Assembly (NCBI RefSeq): GCF_000282595.1
Contig: NZ_AKIZ01000039.1
Span: 31,736-95,735, forward strand
Source of the DNA: Phyllobacterium sp. YR531
GTDB taxonomy: Bacteria > Pseudomonadota > Alphaproteobacteria > Rhizobiales > Rhizobiaceae
Direction of reading: 5' to 3'
Length of the DNA: 64,000 bases
The notes under the pieces are model-generated. The model searched no databases. It was not told the DNA's origin and saw only the letters and a program-made list of their open reading frames with translations. Made by a program: the position numbers and the translations under genes. The number at the start of each line of letters is the position of its first letter. Positions within the stretch are counted from its first letter, which is position 1. This document shows, piece after piece, positions 1-8,512 of the stretch.

Positions 1-384
1 CATATTACGGGTGTACTGCTCGTGGCCCGGCGTATCTGCAACGATGAATTTACGCTTCGGCGTCGAGAAAAACCGATAGGCAACATCAATCGTGATGCCT
101 TGTTCCCGCTCAGCTTCAAGCCCATCGACGAGCAATGCAAAGTCGATATCTTCACCATTGGTGCCATGTTTGCGGCTATCGTTCTGCAATGCCGCAAGCT
201 GATCTTCGAAGATCAGCTTGGTGTCATAGAGAAGGCGACCGATCAGCGTCGACTTGCCATCATCCACCGAACCGCAGGTCAGGAACCGCAGCAGTGACTT
301 CTTTTCCTGTTCTGCCATGTACGCGCTGATTTCATCAGCAGCGGACTGTGCCGCAGGGATTTCAATCTGGGCCAGTTTGCTCAT
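1..384 (-). CDS. cysN: Sulfate adenylyltransferase subunit 1, CysN (partial, 3' end outside window)
   Basis: This is the GTPase subunit of ATP sulfurylase, which drives formation of adenylyl sulfate from sulfate and ATP in the cytoplasm. Reading from ATG at 384, 128 codons are visible before the left edge. They include the P-loop GSVDDGKST (residues 38-46) and the G3 motif DTPGHEQ (residues 117-123), both characteristic of CysN/NodQ translation-factor-like GTPases. The start codon overlaps the cysD stop in a TGATGA arrangement, so the two are translationally coupled. Many alphaproteobacteria carry a CysNC fusion with an APS kinase domain; that cannot be judged here because the C-terminus is missing. 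Confidence 0.93.
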   Translation of the reverse strand, partial: MSKLAQIEIPAAQSAADEISAYMAEQEKKSLLRFLTCGSVDDGKSTLIGRLLYDTKLIFEDQLAALQNDSRKHGTNGEDIDFALLVDGLEAEREQGITIDVAYRFFSTPKRKFIVADTPGHEQYTRNM

Positions 385-1289
385 CAGAAATAGCCCTCAC
401 GCTTTTTCTTTTCCATCGAACCGGCCTCGTCCCGATCGATCATGCGACCCTGACGCTCCGACGTTCTCGCGATCAGCATTTCGCTGACGATCTCGGGAAG
501 TGTTGCCGCGTCGGATTCAACTGCTCCGGTTAGGGGATAGCAGCCCAGTGTACGGAAGCGCACCATTTTCTCCTGCAGAACTTCGCCCGGCAGGAGTTGC
601 ATCCGCTCATCATCACGCATGATCAGCATACCGTCACGCTCCACGACCGGACGCTTGGCGGCAAAGTACAGGGGAACAATCGGGATATTCTCCTGCATGA
701 TGTATTGCCAGACATCAAGTTCCGTCCAGTTGGAGATGGGAAACACCCGGATCGATTCACCTTTTGCCACGCGGGTATTGTAGATTTTCCACATTTCGGG
801 GCGCTGGTTCTTTGGGTCCCACGAATGCTGGGCATTGCGGAAAGAAAAAATACGCTCTTTCGCGCGGGCCTTTTCCTCGTCGCGGCGCGCACCGCCAAAT
901 GCAGCGTCAAAACCAAATTTATCCAAGGCCTGACGCAGTGCGACAGTCTTCATGATGTGGGTGTGGGTGTTCGATCCATGCACAAAGGGGCTGATGCCCT
1001 GTTCAATGCCTTCCTGATTGCTATGGACCCGCAGATCAAAGCCGAGACGTTCAGCTTCTGAATCACGAAACGCGATCATCTCCCTGAATTTCCACGTGCT
1101 ATCAATATGAAGGAATGGAAATGGCGGTTTGGCCGGATAAAAGGCCTTCATCGCCAGATGCAGCATCACGGACGAATCTTTCCCGATGGAATACATCATC
1201 ACCGGATTGGCAAACGTAGCAGCAACCTCGCGAAAAATATGGATCGCTTCGGCTTCGAGACGCTGGAGATGCGTCAAATTCTTGGTCAT
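384..1289 (-). CDS. cysD: Sulfate adenylyltransferase subunit 2, CysD
   Basis: This is the catalytic subunit of ATP sulfurylase, which adenylates sulfate and works as a complex with CysN. The PP-loop motif SIGKDSS lies about 35 residues from the start, and the protein ends in the family-typical EKKKREGYF. An upstream in-frame GTG at 1298 would add three residues. ATG at 1289 is preferred because [14 protein letters not shown] matches the usual start of the family; the length is then 301 aa. It is the first gene of the cysDN pair, and no cysH or cysI lies directly upstream. Confidence 0.94.
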   Translation of the reverse strand: MTKNLTHLQRLEAEAIHIFREVAATFANPVMMYSIGKDSSVMLHLAMKAFYPAKPPFPFLHIDSTWKFREMIAFRDSEAERLGFDLRVHSNQEGIEQGISPFVHGSNTHTHIMKTVALRQALDKFGFDAAFGGARRDEEKARAKERIFSFRNAQHSWDPKNQRPEMWKIYNTRVAKGESIRVFPISNWTELDVWQYIMQENIPIVPLYFAAKRPVVERDGMLIMRDDERMQLLPGEVLQEKMVRFRTLGCYPLTGAVESDAATLPEIVSEMLIARTSERQGRMIDRDEAGSMEKKKREGYF

Positions 1290-1648
1290 GAAAATCACTA
1301 TCCACTCATGTCGTCAGGGATAACACCCTGCAACGAATACCGACCAAACCCAAACGCAGTTCATCACGTTTCGGCAGCGGCCGCAAACATAGTGTAGCTG
1401 CCTGCTTTAGGAAAAGGATAGTTTCTCAGGGCAACATAAATCCGCGCCAATTTATTGCCCTTACATCGCAATTATCAGAACATCATTCCCTTTGCCCGAC
1501 AATGCACCATCAACTCGTTTTAAAAGCGCTTCCCACTAGAAAATAAATCCTCACGGAATCAGCATATGGTTGTGACCGGGACCACCTTACAATTGACGAA
1601 TGGAACGACCCGCCGTAGATGAGCAGACAATAATGGGATGCTGTTCGC
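1290..1648. other. Intergenic region between cysD and a glycosyltransferase gene
   Basis: This is a divergent gap of about 360 bases that should hold the promoters of cysD (leftward) and the glycosyltransferase gene (rightward). I see no RNA gene, no long inverted repeat and no convincing coding frame in it. The short minus-strand frames at 1510-1859 overlap the start of the glycosyltransferase gene antisense and look like shadows. Confidence 0.5.
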
Positions 1649-2446
1649 ATGGATATTTGCACATTCTGGTATGGCCCGCGGCTGAGAGAAGTTGACCGTG
1701 TCTGCCTCGCTTCAATGGCCCTGACTGGCCAGAGGGTAAAGCTGTATGCCTTCGAAGACATCGAAAACCTGCCGAAATCCGTCGAGCTGCACGATGCTTC
1801 AGAGATATTGAGCAAGGACTATTTTTACAGGCTTGATCCGGACTTTCCCGATATTCCAAAACATACTCGCGTCATTGGCCAGTTCAGTGATCTGTTTCGC
1901 GTCAGGCTGATGAAGAAACAGCAAGGTTTGTGGCTCGACACAGATATCTACCTGACCAAACAGTTTCATCCCTCGCCCGATCGTCCGTATCTGGCCCGGG
2001 AAAACTTTTTCCGCCTCGGCGTTTCCGCCATGTACCTTCCGCCGGATAATCCGGTCATCAAAGAATTCGATGATTACATGGAAAGTACGCAGATTGTTCC
2101 CCCGTGGCTTGGTTTCCGCCGACGCGTCCTGCGTCCGGCATGGTTCCGCCTGACCGGCAAGAAAGTTTCTCCAGCAATGGTCGGAATTACAGTTTTTGCC
2201 AATGACGGAATTTCCCGTCTGGCCAAACGCTATGGTTTCTTCAAGGACGGTGCTCCAAAGGAGAATTTCTATTACTGGACCGCCCGCGACGCGCTGCGTA
2301 TCTATGACCCGGCCTATGGTCTTGAGCCGCTAAATCATCCGGACTTTATCGGCTTCCATATCCACAAAAAGGGGCCATCAAACGAACCGCCGGTAGAAGG
2401 CAGCTTTTATCACTGGGCGGTTCAAAGGGTCCAGCACCTGCTTTAG
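1649..2446 (+). CDS. DXD-motif glycosyltransferase (GT32 / capsular polysaccharide synthesis type)
   Basis: A 265-aa protein whose N-terminus (MDICTFWYGPRL) and central LWLDTDIYLTK segment (about residues 91-101) match sugar-binding DXD glycosyltransferases related to family GT32. The DTD triad would bind the metal and nucleotide-sugar diphosphate. There is no signal peptide or clear membrane segment, so it probably acts on the cytoplasmic face of the membrane. The acceptor and sugar cannot be read from sequence. It lies 1.3 kb from wbkF/wbkD-like genes, so a role in lipopolysaccharide or another surface glycan is a reasonable inference. It is a single gene with its own promoter region. Confidence 0.75.
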   Translation: MDICTFWYGPRLREVDRVCLASMALTGQRVKLYAFEDIENLPKSVELHDASEILSKDYFYRLDPDFPDIPKHTRVIGQFSDLFRVRLMKKQQGLWLDTDIYLTKQFHPSPDRPYLARENFFRLGVSAMYLPPDNPVIKEFDDYMESTQIVPPWLGFRRRVLRPAWFRLTGKKVSPAMVGITVFANDGISRLAKRYGFFKDGAPKENFYYWTARDALRIYDPAYGLEPLNHPDFIGFHIHKKGPSNEPPVEGSFYHWAVQRVQHLL

Positions 2447-2455
2447 CCGGATCGG

Positions 2456-2731
2456 CTAGAGCAAATTTTGTTTATATAGAGCCATTCTGTTTCGTGGATG
2501 ACGCGACAATCCACGCGGAAGGTAGCGAGGTCGATGTTTATCCATCGGACGCAGCTGCCTGACAAAGTGGTTGGCCGTCAGCCGGAAACCTGAAAGGCCG
2601 GGTGAATTCGGGCCAAATCCATCGGGTTTTATCATCGTCCGATGGGCAAACATCGGCCTCGTTAAACCCCTCGACCTTGCCCGCGAATTCCCTCCGGCAG
2701 AATGACTCCATATAAGCAAAAATTGCTCTAG
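2456..2731. repeat. MITE-like palindromic element (276 bp, long terminal inverted repeats)
   Basis: The ends are inverted copies of one another: the left end (2456-2489) begins CTAGAGCAAATTTTG, and the reverse complement of the right end (2698-2731) begins CTAGAGCAATTTTTG. I count about 30 matches over 34 bases. A second inner pair of arms matches 21 of 24 bases, each ending ATCGGACG when read inward (left from about 2528; right at about 2637-2660). No transposase frame is present. The element begins 9 bases after the glycosyltransferase stop, and its right end supplies the stop codon of the antitoxin gene. The size, palindrome and lack of coding capacity suggest a non-autonomous mobile element. 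Confidence 0.75.
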
Positions 2732-3054
2732 AGCAATATCCCAAGGCCGTGTTTCTCCACCACAGCAAGCAATTTCAATGCCATGCCGCTCGGTCGCTTC
2801 GCGCCGCTTTCCCACTTTTGAACCGTTGATTCGCTTGTATTGAGATAGCTCGCGAATACAGGCTGGCTCACGTGATTACTCTCGCGCAATGCTTTGATGG
2901 CCTTCGGTTCAAATTCAGGAATAACGAGACAACTTTGATCGAACTCACGCATTGTGGCTTTGTCGATTGTGCCAGCGCGATACATCCCTGCTACGCCGCT
3001 GTGGATAGCTTCAAAAACATCACTTTTGAAATGGTTCTTCACGCTCACGTACAT
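2728..3054 (-). CDS. HigA/NadS-type antitoxin, helix-turn-helix regulator
   Basis: A 108-aa protein with a C-terminal Cro/CI-type helix-turn-helix: SQPVFASYLNTSESTVQKWE around residues 64-83, then SGAKRPSGMALKLL. This is the usual arrangement of antitoxins that pair with RelE/HigB-like toxins encoded just upstream. Its start overlaps the end of the toxin frame by about 10 bases, implying coupled translation. The antitoxin frame itself looks intact. Its TAG stop falls in the CTAG at the boundary of the adjacent 276-bp palindrome, so the extreme C-terminus may have been changed by that insertion. It would be expected to repress its own promoter upstream of the toxin gene. Confidence 0.8.
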   Translation of the reverse strand: MYVSVKNHFKSDVFEAIHSGVAGMYRAGTIDKATMREFDQSCLVIPEFEPKAIKALRESNHVSQPVFASYLNTSESTVQKWESGAKRPSGMALKLLAVVEKHGLGILL

Positions 3055-3399
3055 ATCTCCAACAGTTCTTCCAGCTGCAATTCTTTTAGAATATCGGCGT
3101 CCGATTTACGGCCATAAAGTTCTGCAAAACGACGAAACTCCGTCAATTCAACCATTGTGATATTCGCTCGATCTTTCTTGGCAAACAAAAAAGCATAAAC
3201 CCAATAATTCCCACCTTTTGCCAAAATTATTGAACGCCAAGCATTTTTTGCTCAACCGCTTCTTGAATACGCCGCCGCCTAAATCATCGGCCTGCCCCGT
3301 CATAACCTGTCCGATGGCTGTACATAGTTCAAAGTCATCAATACGGGCCTTTGCTGCGGCCTTTGCAAACCATGCTGTTTTGAAAATACGTTCACGCAT
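3045..3399 (-). pseudogene. RelE/HigB-type toxin, frameshifted
   Basis: The N-terminal frame reads ERIFKTAWFAKAAAKARI, then DLGGGVFKKRLSK, typical of the toxin family paired with NadS/HigA antitoxins. After a run of six A residues (minus strand, plus positions 3244-3249) this frame loses similarity and stops. Removing one A restores the family continuation with YWVYAFLFAKKDRANI and then EFRRFAELYGRKSDADI, ending at TGA 3045-3047. The repaired product would be about 117 aa, a normal length. Either the toxin has been inactivated by a +1 slippage mutation or there is a homopolymer error in the sequence. Start chosen at ATG 3399; an ATG lies 12 bases further upstream. Confidence 0.75.
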
Positions 3400-3516
3400 A
3401 ATAGATAGCACCCAGTCCTACTATTTTCAATATCAATAAAATATTAGCGCGATAAAAGCTGATCTCGAAAACAAGAGCAAGCTGCAGAAAACACTATAAA
3501 ATTCAGAAGAAGATCT

Positions 3517-3591
3517 TGGCTGGGGCGGGAGGGTTCGAACCTCCGAATGACGGTATCAAAAACCGTTGCCTTACCACTTGGCGACGCCCCA
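3517..3591 (-). tRNA. tRNA-Gln (anticodon TTG)
   Basis: The minus strand reads TGGGGCG at the 5' end and CGCCCCA at the 3' end, giving a perfect 7-bp acceptor stem, followed by G73 and an encoded CCA. The D-arm GCCAAGTGGTAAGGC and the T-arm GAGGTTCGAACCCTC are canonical. The anticodon loop is TTTTGAT with anticodon TTG, flanked by a short ACGG/CCGT stem. The anticodon and acceptor closely follow bacterial tRNA-Gln(UUG). Accessory genes (toxin-antitoxin, MITE, glycosyltransferase) lie on its 3' side, the side where tRNA-targeting elements usually integrate. Confidence 0.95.
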
Positions 3592-3757
3592 ACACGTCTG
3601 CATCGGATCATAAATCCTTATGCGACAGCGCGGCTTATAACCGTTGGTTCCAGCTTGTGCAACGTGAATGATCGGCCAGTTTGTCTCATCCCACAATTGT
3701 TTCCGCATTATTTTCATGACAAGGGTGCTGTATTGCATTTCTGACCGGGGACCAGCA

Positions 3758-4759
3758 TTGAACACCATCATAATTCCATTCGTGTCCATTGCGATTGCAA
3801 GCGCAATTCTCCTCTGGTTTGCCATGCAGATGTTGCCGTCAAGCTTTCTGGGCGCTGCGATCACCGAGCGGTCGAACCATAGCCAGCCTGCGCGTCAGCT
3901 TGGTGGTCTTGCCATTGTCCCGGCTATCCTCGTTTCGCTTTGGATTTTCGGTGCTGATACAGGACTTCCTGTCCACTTCCTTGTACCTGCAACTATTGCT
4001 GCGCTGATCCTATGGGTCATCGGCTTTCTTGATGACCGGCATCATCTGCCGGAATCGATCCGTCTTGTATCGCAGTTGATCGCCTCGGTTATTGCCATTT
4101 ATGGCTTGGGGGAGGATTTCCGGTTGCTGCCAGACTTTTTGCCGCTGCTGGTCGAGCGGGCGTTGCTCGTCGTGGCCTTGATCTACTTCATCAACCTTAC
4201 AAATTTCATGGACGGCATAGATTTGATGGTCGTCGCAGGGCTGGGACTTCCCTTGGCGCTGCTTGCCGGCTTTTCCCTGTTTGGTCTGGTCAGTCTCGGA
4301 ACAGGAAATCTCGCCATGTCCATTGCAGGCGGACTGGCTGGTTTTTCCTTTTTCAATCGCCCGAAGGCAACAGTCTTTCTCGGCGATTCGGGTAGTCTTC
4401 CAATTGGCCTGCTCAGCGGTCTTGCATTCTTCATGGCAGCGCGGGAAACGACCATATTGGCAGGGCTGATATTGCCGCTGTTCTTTATCGCCGACGCTAC
4501 CTCGACCCTGTTCATGAGGCTGGCTGCGGGTGAAAATATTCTGGCCGCGCACTCCAGACATGCCTATCAGGTGGCCAAACGTTCAGGATGGCCTGTCTGG
4601 CTGATCATCACCAGCGTCGCAGCATTGAACATTCTGCTTGCAGCCTGTGCACTGTTCACCCTGCAATCAGGCTGGAGCGGCGCTCTCGCCACCATCATAG
4701 CTCTCGCCGCAGTAATTGCATTGCTTGTGCGGCTGAGAATCGGCAAGTCACAGAACTGA
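3758..4759 (+). CDS. wbkF: Undecaprenyl-phosphate sugar-1-phosphate transferase (WbkF/WecA/MraY family)
   Basis: An integral membrane protein with many hydrophobic segments and the signature residues of the WecA/MraY superfamily: FLDDRHHLP, NFMDGIDLM and FLGDSGSLPIG. Such enzymes start O-antigen assembly by transferring a HexNAc-1-phosphate to undecaprenyl phosphate on the inner membrane. The open frame extends back to ATG 3668, but the first 30 codons are not family-like. A TTG at 3758 preceded by GGGGA gives a 333-aa protein starting directly at the first membrane helix. It is convergent with the wbkD-like gene 10 bases away. The pair recalls Brucella wbkF/wbkD; the symbol is inferred from that context. 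Confidence 0.72.
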   Translation: MNTIIIPFVSIAIASAILLWFAMQMLPSSFLGAAITERSNHSQPARQLGGLAIVPAILVSLWIFGADTGLPVHFLVPATIAALILWVIGFLDDRHHLPESIRLVSQLIASVIAIYGLGEDFRLLPDFLPLLVERALLVVALIYFINLTNFMDGIDLMVVAGLGLPLALLAGFSLFGLVSLGTGNLAMSIAGGLAGFSFFNRPKATVFLGDSGSLPIGLLSGLAFFMAARETTILAGLILPLFFIADATSTLFMRLAAGENILAAHSRHAYQVAKRSGWPVWLIITSVAALNILLAACALFTLQSGWSGALATIIALAAVIALLVRLRIGKSQN

Positions 4760-4769
4760 ACGACAGCCT

Positions 4770-6656
4770 TCAGGAAGCCGCGATGGTATAAAGCAATTTA
4801 CGCACGCTCTCCGCATCCTGTTTCGCTATCAGATTGCGCAGCTCATTAATCGAGCCCGGAAGATGATCAAGCGCATTGACGCGGCGCTGAGCCTGCAGGA
4901 TTTTAGGATGCCGCGTTGGTGTCACGCTGTCCGGCTCGTAGAAGAGTTCTTCATGCAGTTTTTCGCCGTCACGAATGCCCACAGTGATGATCTCGATATC
5001 ACCCTCAGGATTATTATTGTCCTTGATGGATAGTCCGGCGAGAAGCACCATGTTTTCTGCCAGGTCGCGAATGCGCACGGCTTCACCCATTTCAAGCATC
5101 AATATATCGCCACCACCAGAAAGCGCACCGGCCTGTATGATAAGCTCGGCGGCTTCGCGTACTGACATGAAGTACCGGGTCATCTCATCATGCGTCAGGG
5201 TAATAGGCCCGCCGCTTGCAATCTGTTCGCGAAACAATGGCACGACCGACCCGCTCGATCCGATAACATTGCCGAAACGAACCGAGGCAAACACCTGGCC
5301 GGTGTTCTCCGCCTGCGCCTGATTGCCATAATAGCGAACAATCAACTCCGCCCAGCGCTTCGTCGCTCCCATGACATTGGATGGGCGCACTGCCTTGTCG
5401 GATGAAATAAGCACAAAGTTGCGAACATTCGCCTCACGGGAGCATCTGACCAGAACTTCTGTTCCGATCACGTTGTTGCGTGCACCCTCCACGGCATTCT
5501 CTTCGACAAGCGGGACATGCTTATATGCAGCGCAATGATATACGTTCTCGACTTTATGCTCAGCCAAAACCCGGCGTATCAGGATTTCATCGCTGATTGA
5601 CCCGAGAACCGGCAGCACAATGCAGTCGCTGATTGCATTCAATTCGCGCTGCAACTGGTAAATACTGTGTTCGTTGACATCGAAAATGATCAGTTTGGCA
5701 GGCGCCAGCTTTACAATTGTCCGGCACAGCTCCGAACCGATAGAACCACCGGCACCTGTAACAAGCACAACGCGCCCCTCGACGGTTTTGTCGAGTAGTT
5801 CAGGGTCAGCCGGAACCGGCGAGCGGCCGAGCAGATCATCAATATCAATGTCGCGCAGGTTGCTGACAATATATTTTCCAGCAGTAAGATCGGAAATTGC
5901 CGGGAGAATGCGCACTTTCACATCAAGCGCCTTGAGGCGGCCAACAAGCCTGCGCCGTTCGATACCGCTCAGCGCAGAGGTCGTGACGATCATCTCCTTG
6001 ATGCCGAAATTCTCGACCAGATATTCGATTTTCGCAGGCGAATAGACCCGGATACCAAGAATATCCATGCCCTGCAGGCTTTTGTCATCGTCAATGAAAC
6101 CGGCAACAAAAACTTCTTTCTGGGAGCGCAAGGCATTGGCCAGCTGGCGACCTGCATCACCAGCGCCAAAAATAACGCATTGACGCTCAAGTAGTTTGCC
6201 GCCCAAGGGGCTCCACAGAAGCCATTTTGCGGCAAAACGGCTGCCGCAGATAATGGCGATGCCCAAGACCCAATAAAGAAAGGGAATAGCGCGCGGGACA
6301 CCGGCAGCACCCGTCATTTGCGTCAGGAACGCCAGACATACCCAAACGATGACCGCAATCGTCACCGCCTGAATCATGGTCCAGATTGCTTTGTCCGGCA
6401 GGTAACGGATAACAGCGCGGTAGAGACCAAAACGGATGAATATTGGCAATGCGATCAGCGGAGCAGAGATCATGAGCATGATCTGTTCGCCGTTCGGCAT
6501 GAAGAACACACTGAACCTCAGCAAATAGCTGAGCCACACCGCAAATGTCAGTGTAACCATGTCGAAAATGACAAGCAGGACCTGCTTGTAACGACGCGGC
6601 ATCATTGAGATGCTTTGCCGGAATGTTTCCAATTCTTTATTCCCCGGTATTCGCAA
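4770..6656 (-). CDS. wbkD: Membrane-anchored nucleotide-sugar epimerase/dehydratase (WbkD/CapD/FlaA1 family)
   Basis: A 628-aa protein with several N-terminal membrane helices (roughly residues 25-160), a first nucleotide-binding fold (FGAGDAGRQLA) and a C-terminal SDR domain starting VLVTGAGGSIGSELCR with SSDKAVRPSNVMGATKR. This is the architecture of UDP-GlcNAc C4/C6-modifying enzymes such as WbpM, CapD and Brucella WbkD, which supply N-acetylquinovosamine-type sugars for lipopolysaccharide. The adjacent sugar-1-phosphate transferase fits a role in priming on undecaprenyl phosphate. The frame opens at TTG 6656. ATG 6605 (MMPRRYKQ) is an alternative start that keeps all membrane segments. 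Confidence 0.78.
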   Translation of the reverse strand: MRIPGNKELETFRQSISMMPRRYKQVLLVIFDMVTLTFAVWLSYLLRFSVFFMPNGEQIMLMISAPLIALPIFIRFGLYRAVIRYLPDKAIWTMIQAVTIAVIVWVCLAFLTQMTGAAGVPRAIPFLYWVLGIAIICGSRFAAKWLLWSPLGGKLLERQCVIFGAGDAGRQLANALRSQKEVFVAGFIDDDKSLQGMDILGIRVYSPAKIEYLVENFGIKEMIVTTSALSGIERRRLVGRLKALDVKVRILPAISDLTAGKYIVSNLRDIDIDDLLGRSPVPADPELLDKTVEGRVVLVTGAGGSIGSELCRTIVKLAPAKLIIFDVNEHSIYQLQRELNAISDCIVLPVLGSISDEILIRRVLAEHKVENVYHCAAYKHVPLVEENAVEGARNNVIGTEVLVRCSREANVRNFVLISSDKAVRPSNVMGATKRWAELIVRYYGNQAQAENTGQVFASVRFGNVIGSSGSVVPLFREQIASGGPITLTHDEMTRYFMSVREAAELIIQAGALSGGGDILMLEMGEAVRIRDLAENMVLLAGLSIKDNNNPEGDIEIITVGIRDGEKLHEELFYEPDSVTPTRHPKILQAQRRVNALDHLPGSINELRNLIAKQDAESVRKLLYTIAAS

Positions 6657-6816
6657 TTAGGCCAGAGCAGTAGCATAGGTCGGCATAATTGCAATCTTTG
6701 TGTTGTGCATTAGCTCATCTCGCGATGCCCTGAATAAATTGGTGCGCCAACTTATCCAACACCCCGCCATTCGCCCTTAAAGTTCTGCCCTTTGGTACAT
6801 GAGCAAGGAACATGGA

Positions 6817-8001
6817 ATGGAACAGACTTCGAACCTCAAACTCCCCTATATCGCGCCCTCACAGGCACAAAAACACGTAACCCATAATGAAGCGATAAGG
6901 GCCCTCGACGCCTTGGTGCAGCTTTCTGTAGTGAGCCGCAATCTATCAGTTCCGCCAGTCGCTACGCCCGAAGGTGCACGTTACATTATCGGCGTGCAAG
7001 CTACGGGCCTTTGGGCGAACAGGGATAATCAAATCGCGGCATGGCAGGATGCCGCTTGGGCATTCTTCACTGCATTGGAGGGTTGGAACGTCTGGGTGGA
7101 GGAAGAAAAAAACTTTTTCGTTTTCCACCAGAAGAAATGGACCAGGATGGAAGTGAGCACCAATCCTGTGTCCCTTCTGGGTGTTGCAGCAACGGCAGAC
7201 GATACAAACCGGCTCTCCATTAAAAGCCCCGCTTCGCTGTTTGATCATTCAGGGAGTGGTCATCAATTGAAGATTAACAAGGCCGACGACAATCAGGCCG
7301 CGTCCCTGTTGTTCCAGTCAAACTATCAGGGCCGTGCGGAAATGGGCACCATGTGGGGACGCGATTTTCGCATCAAAGCCAGCGCCGACGGCACACAATG
7401 GTTTGATGTGATGGTGGCTGACGGCGCAACCGGTCTTGCCCGTTTTCCCTCGGGCGTAGCTCATGCTGCTACGGGCAAGAAACAGTCCGGTTTCATTTTT
7501 CTGCCAGCGTCCGCTGTTGTGGCGACGATATTCCAGCCGCCTTCGGCTCCGGCAACGCCGACTGTAGTCTCGGTTTCAGGGAACCTTCTAAATCTCGGCG
7601 TCAACATGGCAGCTGCAATTTTCGCGACAAGCATGCGCGGTGCGGCGATGGTCCGCATCTGGAATACGACGCGCTCGCCAGCGCAATCCGCATGGGTGAA
7701 ATGGGATACGACTACTGATCAGCTGCAGGTTTCAAATCCTGATCACATAAAATCGTGGCTCAAGGGCGATGCGATCCAGATTATCGATCCAGCCAAGAAA
7801 AATATCGCAGTCGATATCTCCCCGCTTATGCAAAAGGCTTTCGGCGCGGTGTTTTTGCAGGACGGCGTTTTGCTGAATGCAGGCCCGGCATCCGATATGA
7901 CAATATTTTGCAATGAGCTTTCACCGATCTCGGCGAGCAATCTGGTTTATCTCAAGGGTGATGAAAAACGCAGTCTCATGGTTATGGGAGTCTATGGATA
8001 G
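6817..8001 (+). CDS. DUF2793 domain protein (phage tail-like)
   Basis: The N-terminus LKLPYIAPSQAQKHVTHNEA is the hallmark of DUF2793, a family found in gene transfer agents, prophages and as lone genes in Hyphomicrobiales. It is often described as tail-fibre-like, and its molecular role is unknown. ATG 6817 is preferred over ATG 6799 because AAGGAA lies at a good distance before it; the product is about 394 aa. No other phage gene is visible nearby. A Bru-RS-like palindrome starts 17 bases after its stop codon. Confidence 0.7.
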   Translation: MEQTSNLKLPYIAPSQAQKHVTHNEAIRALDALVQLSVVSRNLSVPPVATPEGARYIIGVQATGLWANRDNQIAAWQDAAWAFFTALEGWNVWVEEEKNFFVFHQKKWTRMEVSTNPVSLLGVAATADDTNRLSIKSPASLFDHSGSGHQLKINKADDNQAASLLFQSNYQGRAEMGTMWGRDFRIKASADGTQWFDVMVADGATGLARFPSGVAHAATGKKQSGFIFLPASAVVATIFQPPSAPATPTVVSVSGNLLNLGVNMAAAIFATSMRGAAMVRIWNTTRSPAQSAWVKWDTTTDQLQVSNPDHIKSWLKGDAIQIIDPAKKNIAVDISPLMQKAFGAVFLQDGVLLNAGPASDMTIFCNELSPISASNLVYLKGDEKRSLMVMGVYG

Positions 8002-8017
8002 CCACTGCATAAATCTT

Positions 8018-8132
8018 GTGCGTGGTTCGACGGGGCTCACCATGAGGAGGGTCAGTGATCTGCAGTGTTGCCAAGATATGGCTCCCTGCAATCATTCCAC
8101 TTCCTCATGGTGAGCCCCGTCGAACCACGCAC
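8018..8132. repeat. Bru-RS-like palindromic repeat, copy 1
   Basis: The arms are exact inverted copies: GTGCGTGGTTCGACGGGG continuing into CTCACCATGAGGA on the left, and its reverse complement on the right ending CGAACCACGCAC at 8132. They enclose a core of about 50 bases. It sits between the convergent DUF2793 gene and uraH and could fold into a long hairpin acting as a terminator for both. It resembles the Bru-RS palindromes known from Brucella; that identity is inferred from size and context. Confidence 0.8.
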
Positions 8133-8145
8133 AACAGTCTTGCAC

Positions 8146-8502
8146 TCAACTCCCCCGATAGGTCGAATACGACCAAGGCGTTACCAGCAATGGGACGTGA
8201 TAATTGCCCTGAACATCCGAAATCGCGAACCTTATCGGAATATCCTCCAGAAACCGCGGCTCGGGCAACGAAACATTTTTTGCCTTGAAATACTCGCCCA
8301 CATAGAATGTCAGCTCGTATTGTCCCACTGCCATGTCAGCGGAAGAGAGCAAAGGCGCATCCGTCCTGCCATCAGCATTGGTCACAACAGTTGCAAGCAA
8401 CTGCCTCGCGCCATCCGCGTCTATGCGGTGCAATGTCAGGCGAACGCCTTCGGCGGGAAGGCCGTCTGCCGTATTCAGCACATGTGTTGATAGCTTGCCC
8501 AT
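8146..8502 (-). CDS. uraH: 5-hydroxyisourate hydrolase (transthyretin-like)
   Basis: This 118-aa cytoplasmic enzyme hydrolyses 5-hydroxyisourate to OHCU in urate degradation. The family signatures are all present: the N-terminal [14 protein letters not shown] with the catalytic His, the HRID segment, and the C-terminal [18 protein letters not shown] with the YRGS tetrapeptide that closes the active site. It lies 10 bases downstream of uraD on the same strand, so the two are co-transcribed and catalyse consecutive steps. Confidence 0.94.
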   Translation of the reverse strand: MGKLSTHVLNTADGLPAEGVRLTLHRIDADGARQLLATVVTNADGRTDAPLLSSADMAVGQYELTFYVGEYFKAKNVSLPEPRFLEDIPIRFAISDVQGNYHVPLLVTPWSYSTYRGS

Positions 8503-8512
8503 TGGAACCCTT

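Noticed and set aside
1290..1648. Riboswitch upstream of cysD
   Set aside because: No conserved SAM or other riboswitch core could be recognised by eye on the minus strand, so no call is made.
4010..4561. Long minus-strand open frame (183 aa) opposite wbkF
   Set aside because: It is antisense to conserved membrane-protein motifs of wbkF and has a polar, low-complexity composition typical of shadow frames.
6817..8001. Prophage
   Set aside because: Only one phage-like gene (DUF2793) is present, with no integrase, capsid, portal or lysis genes nearby.
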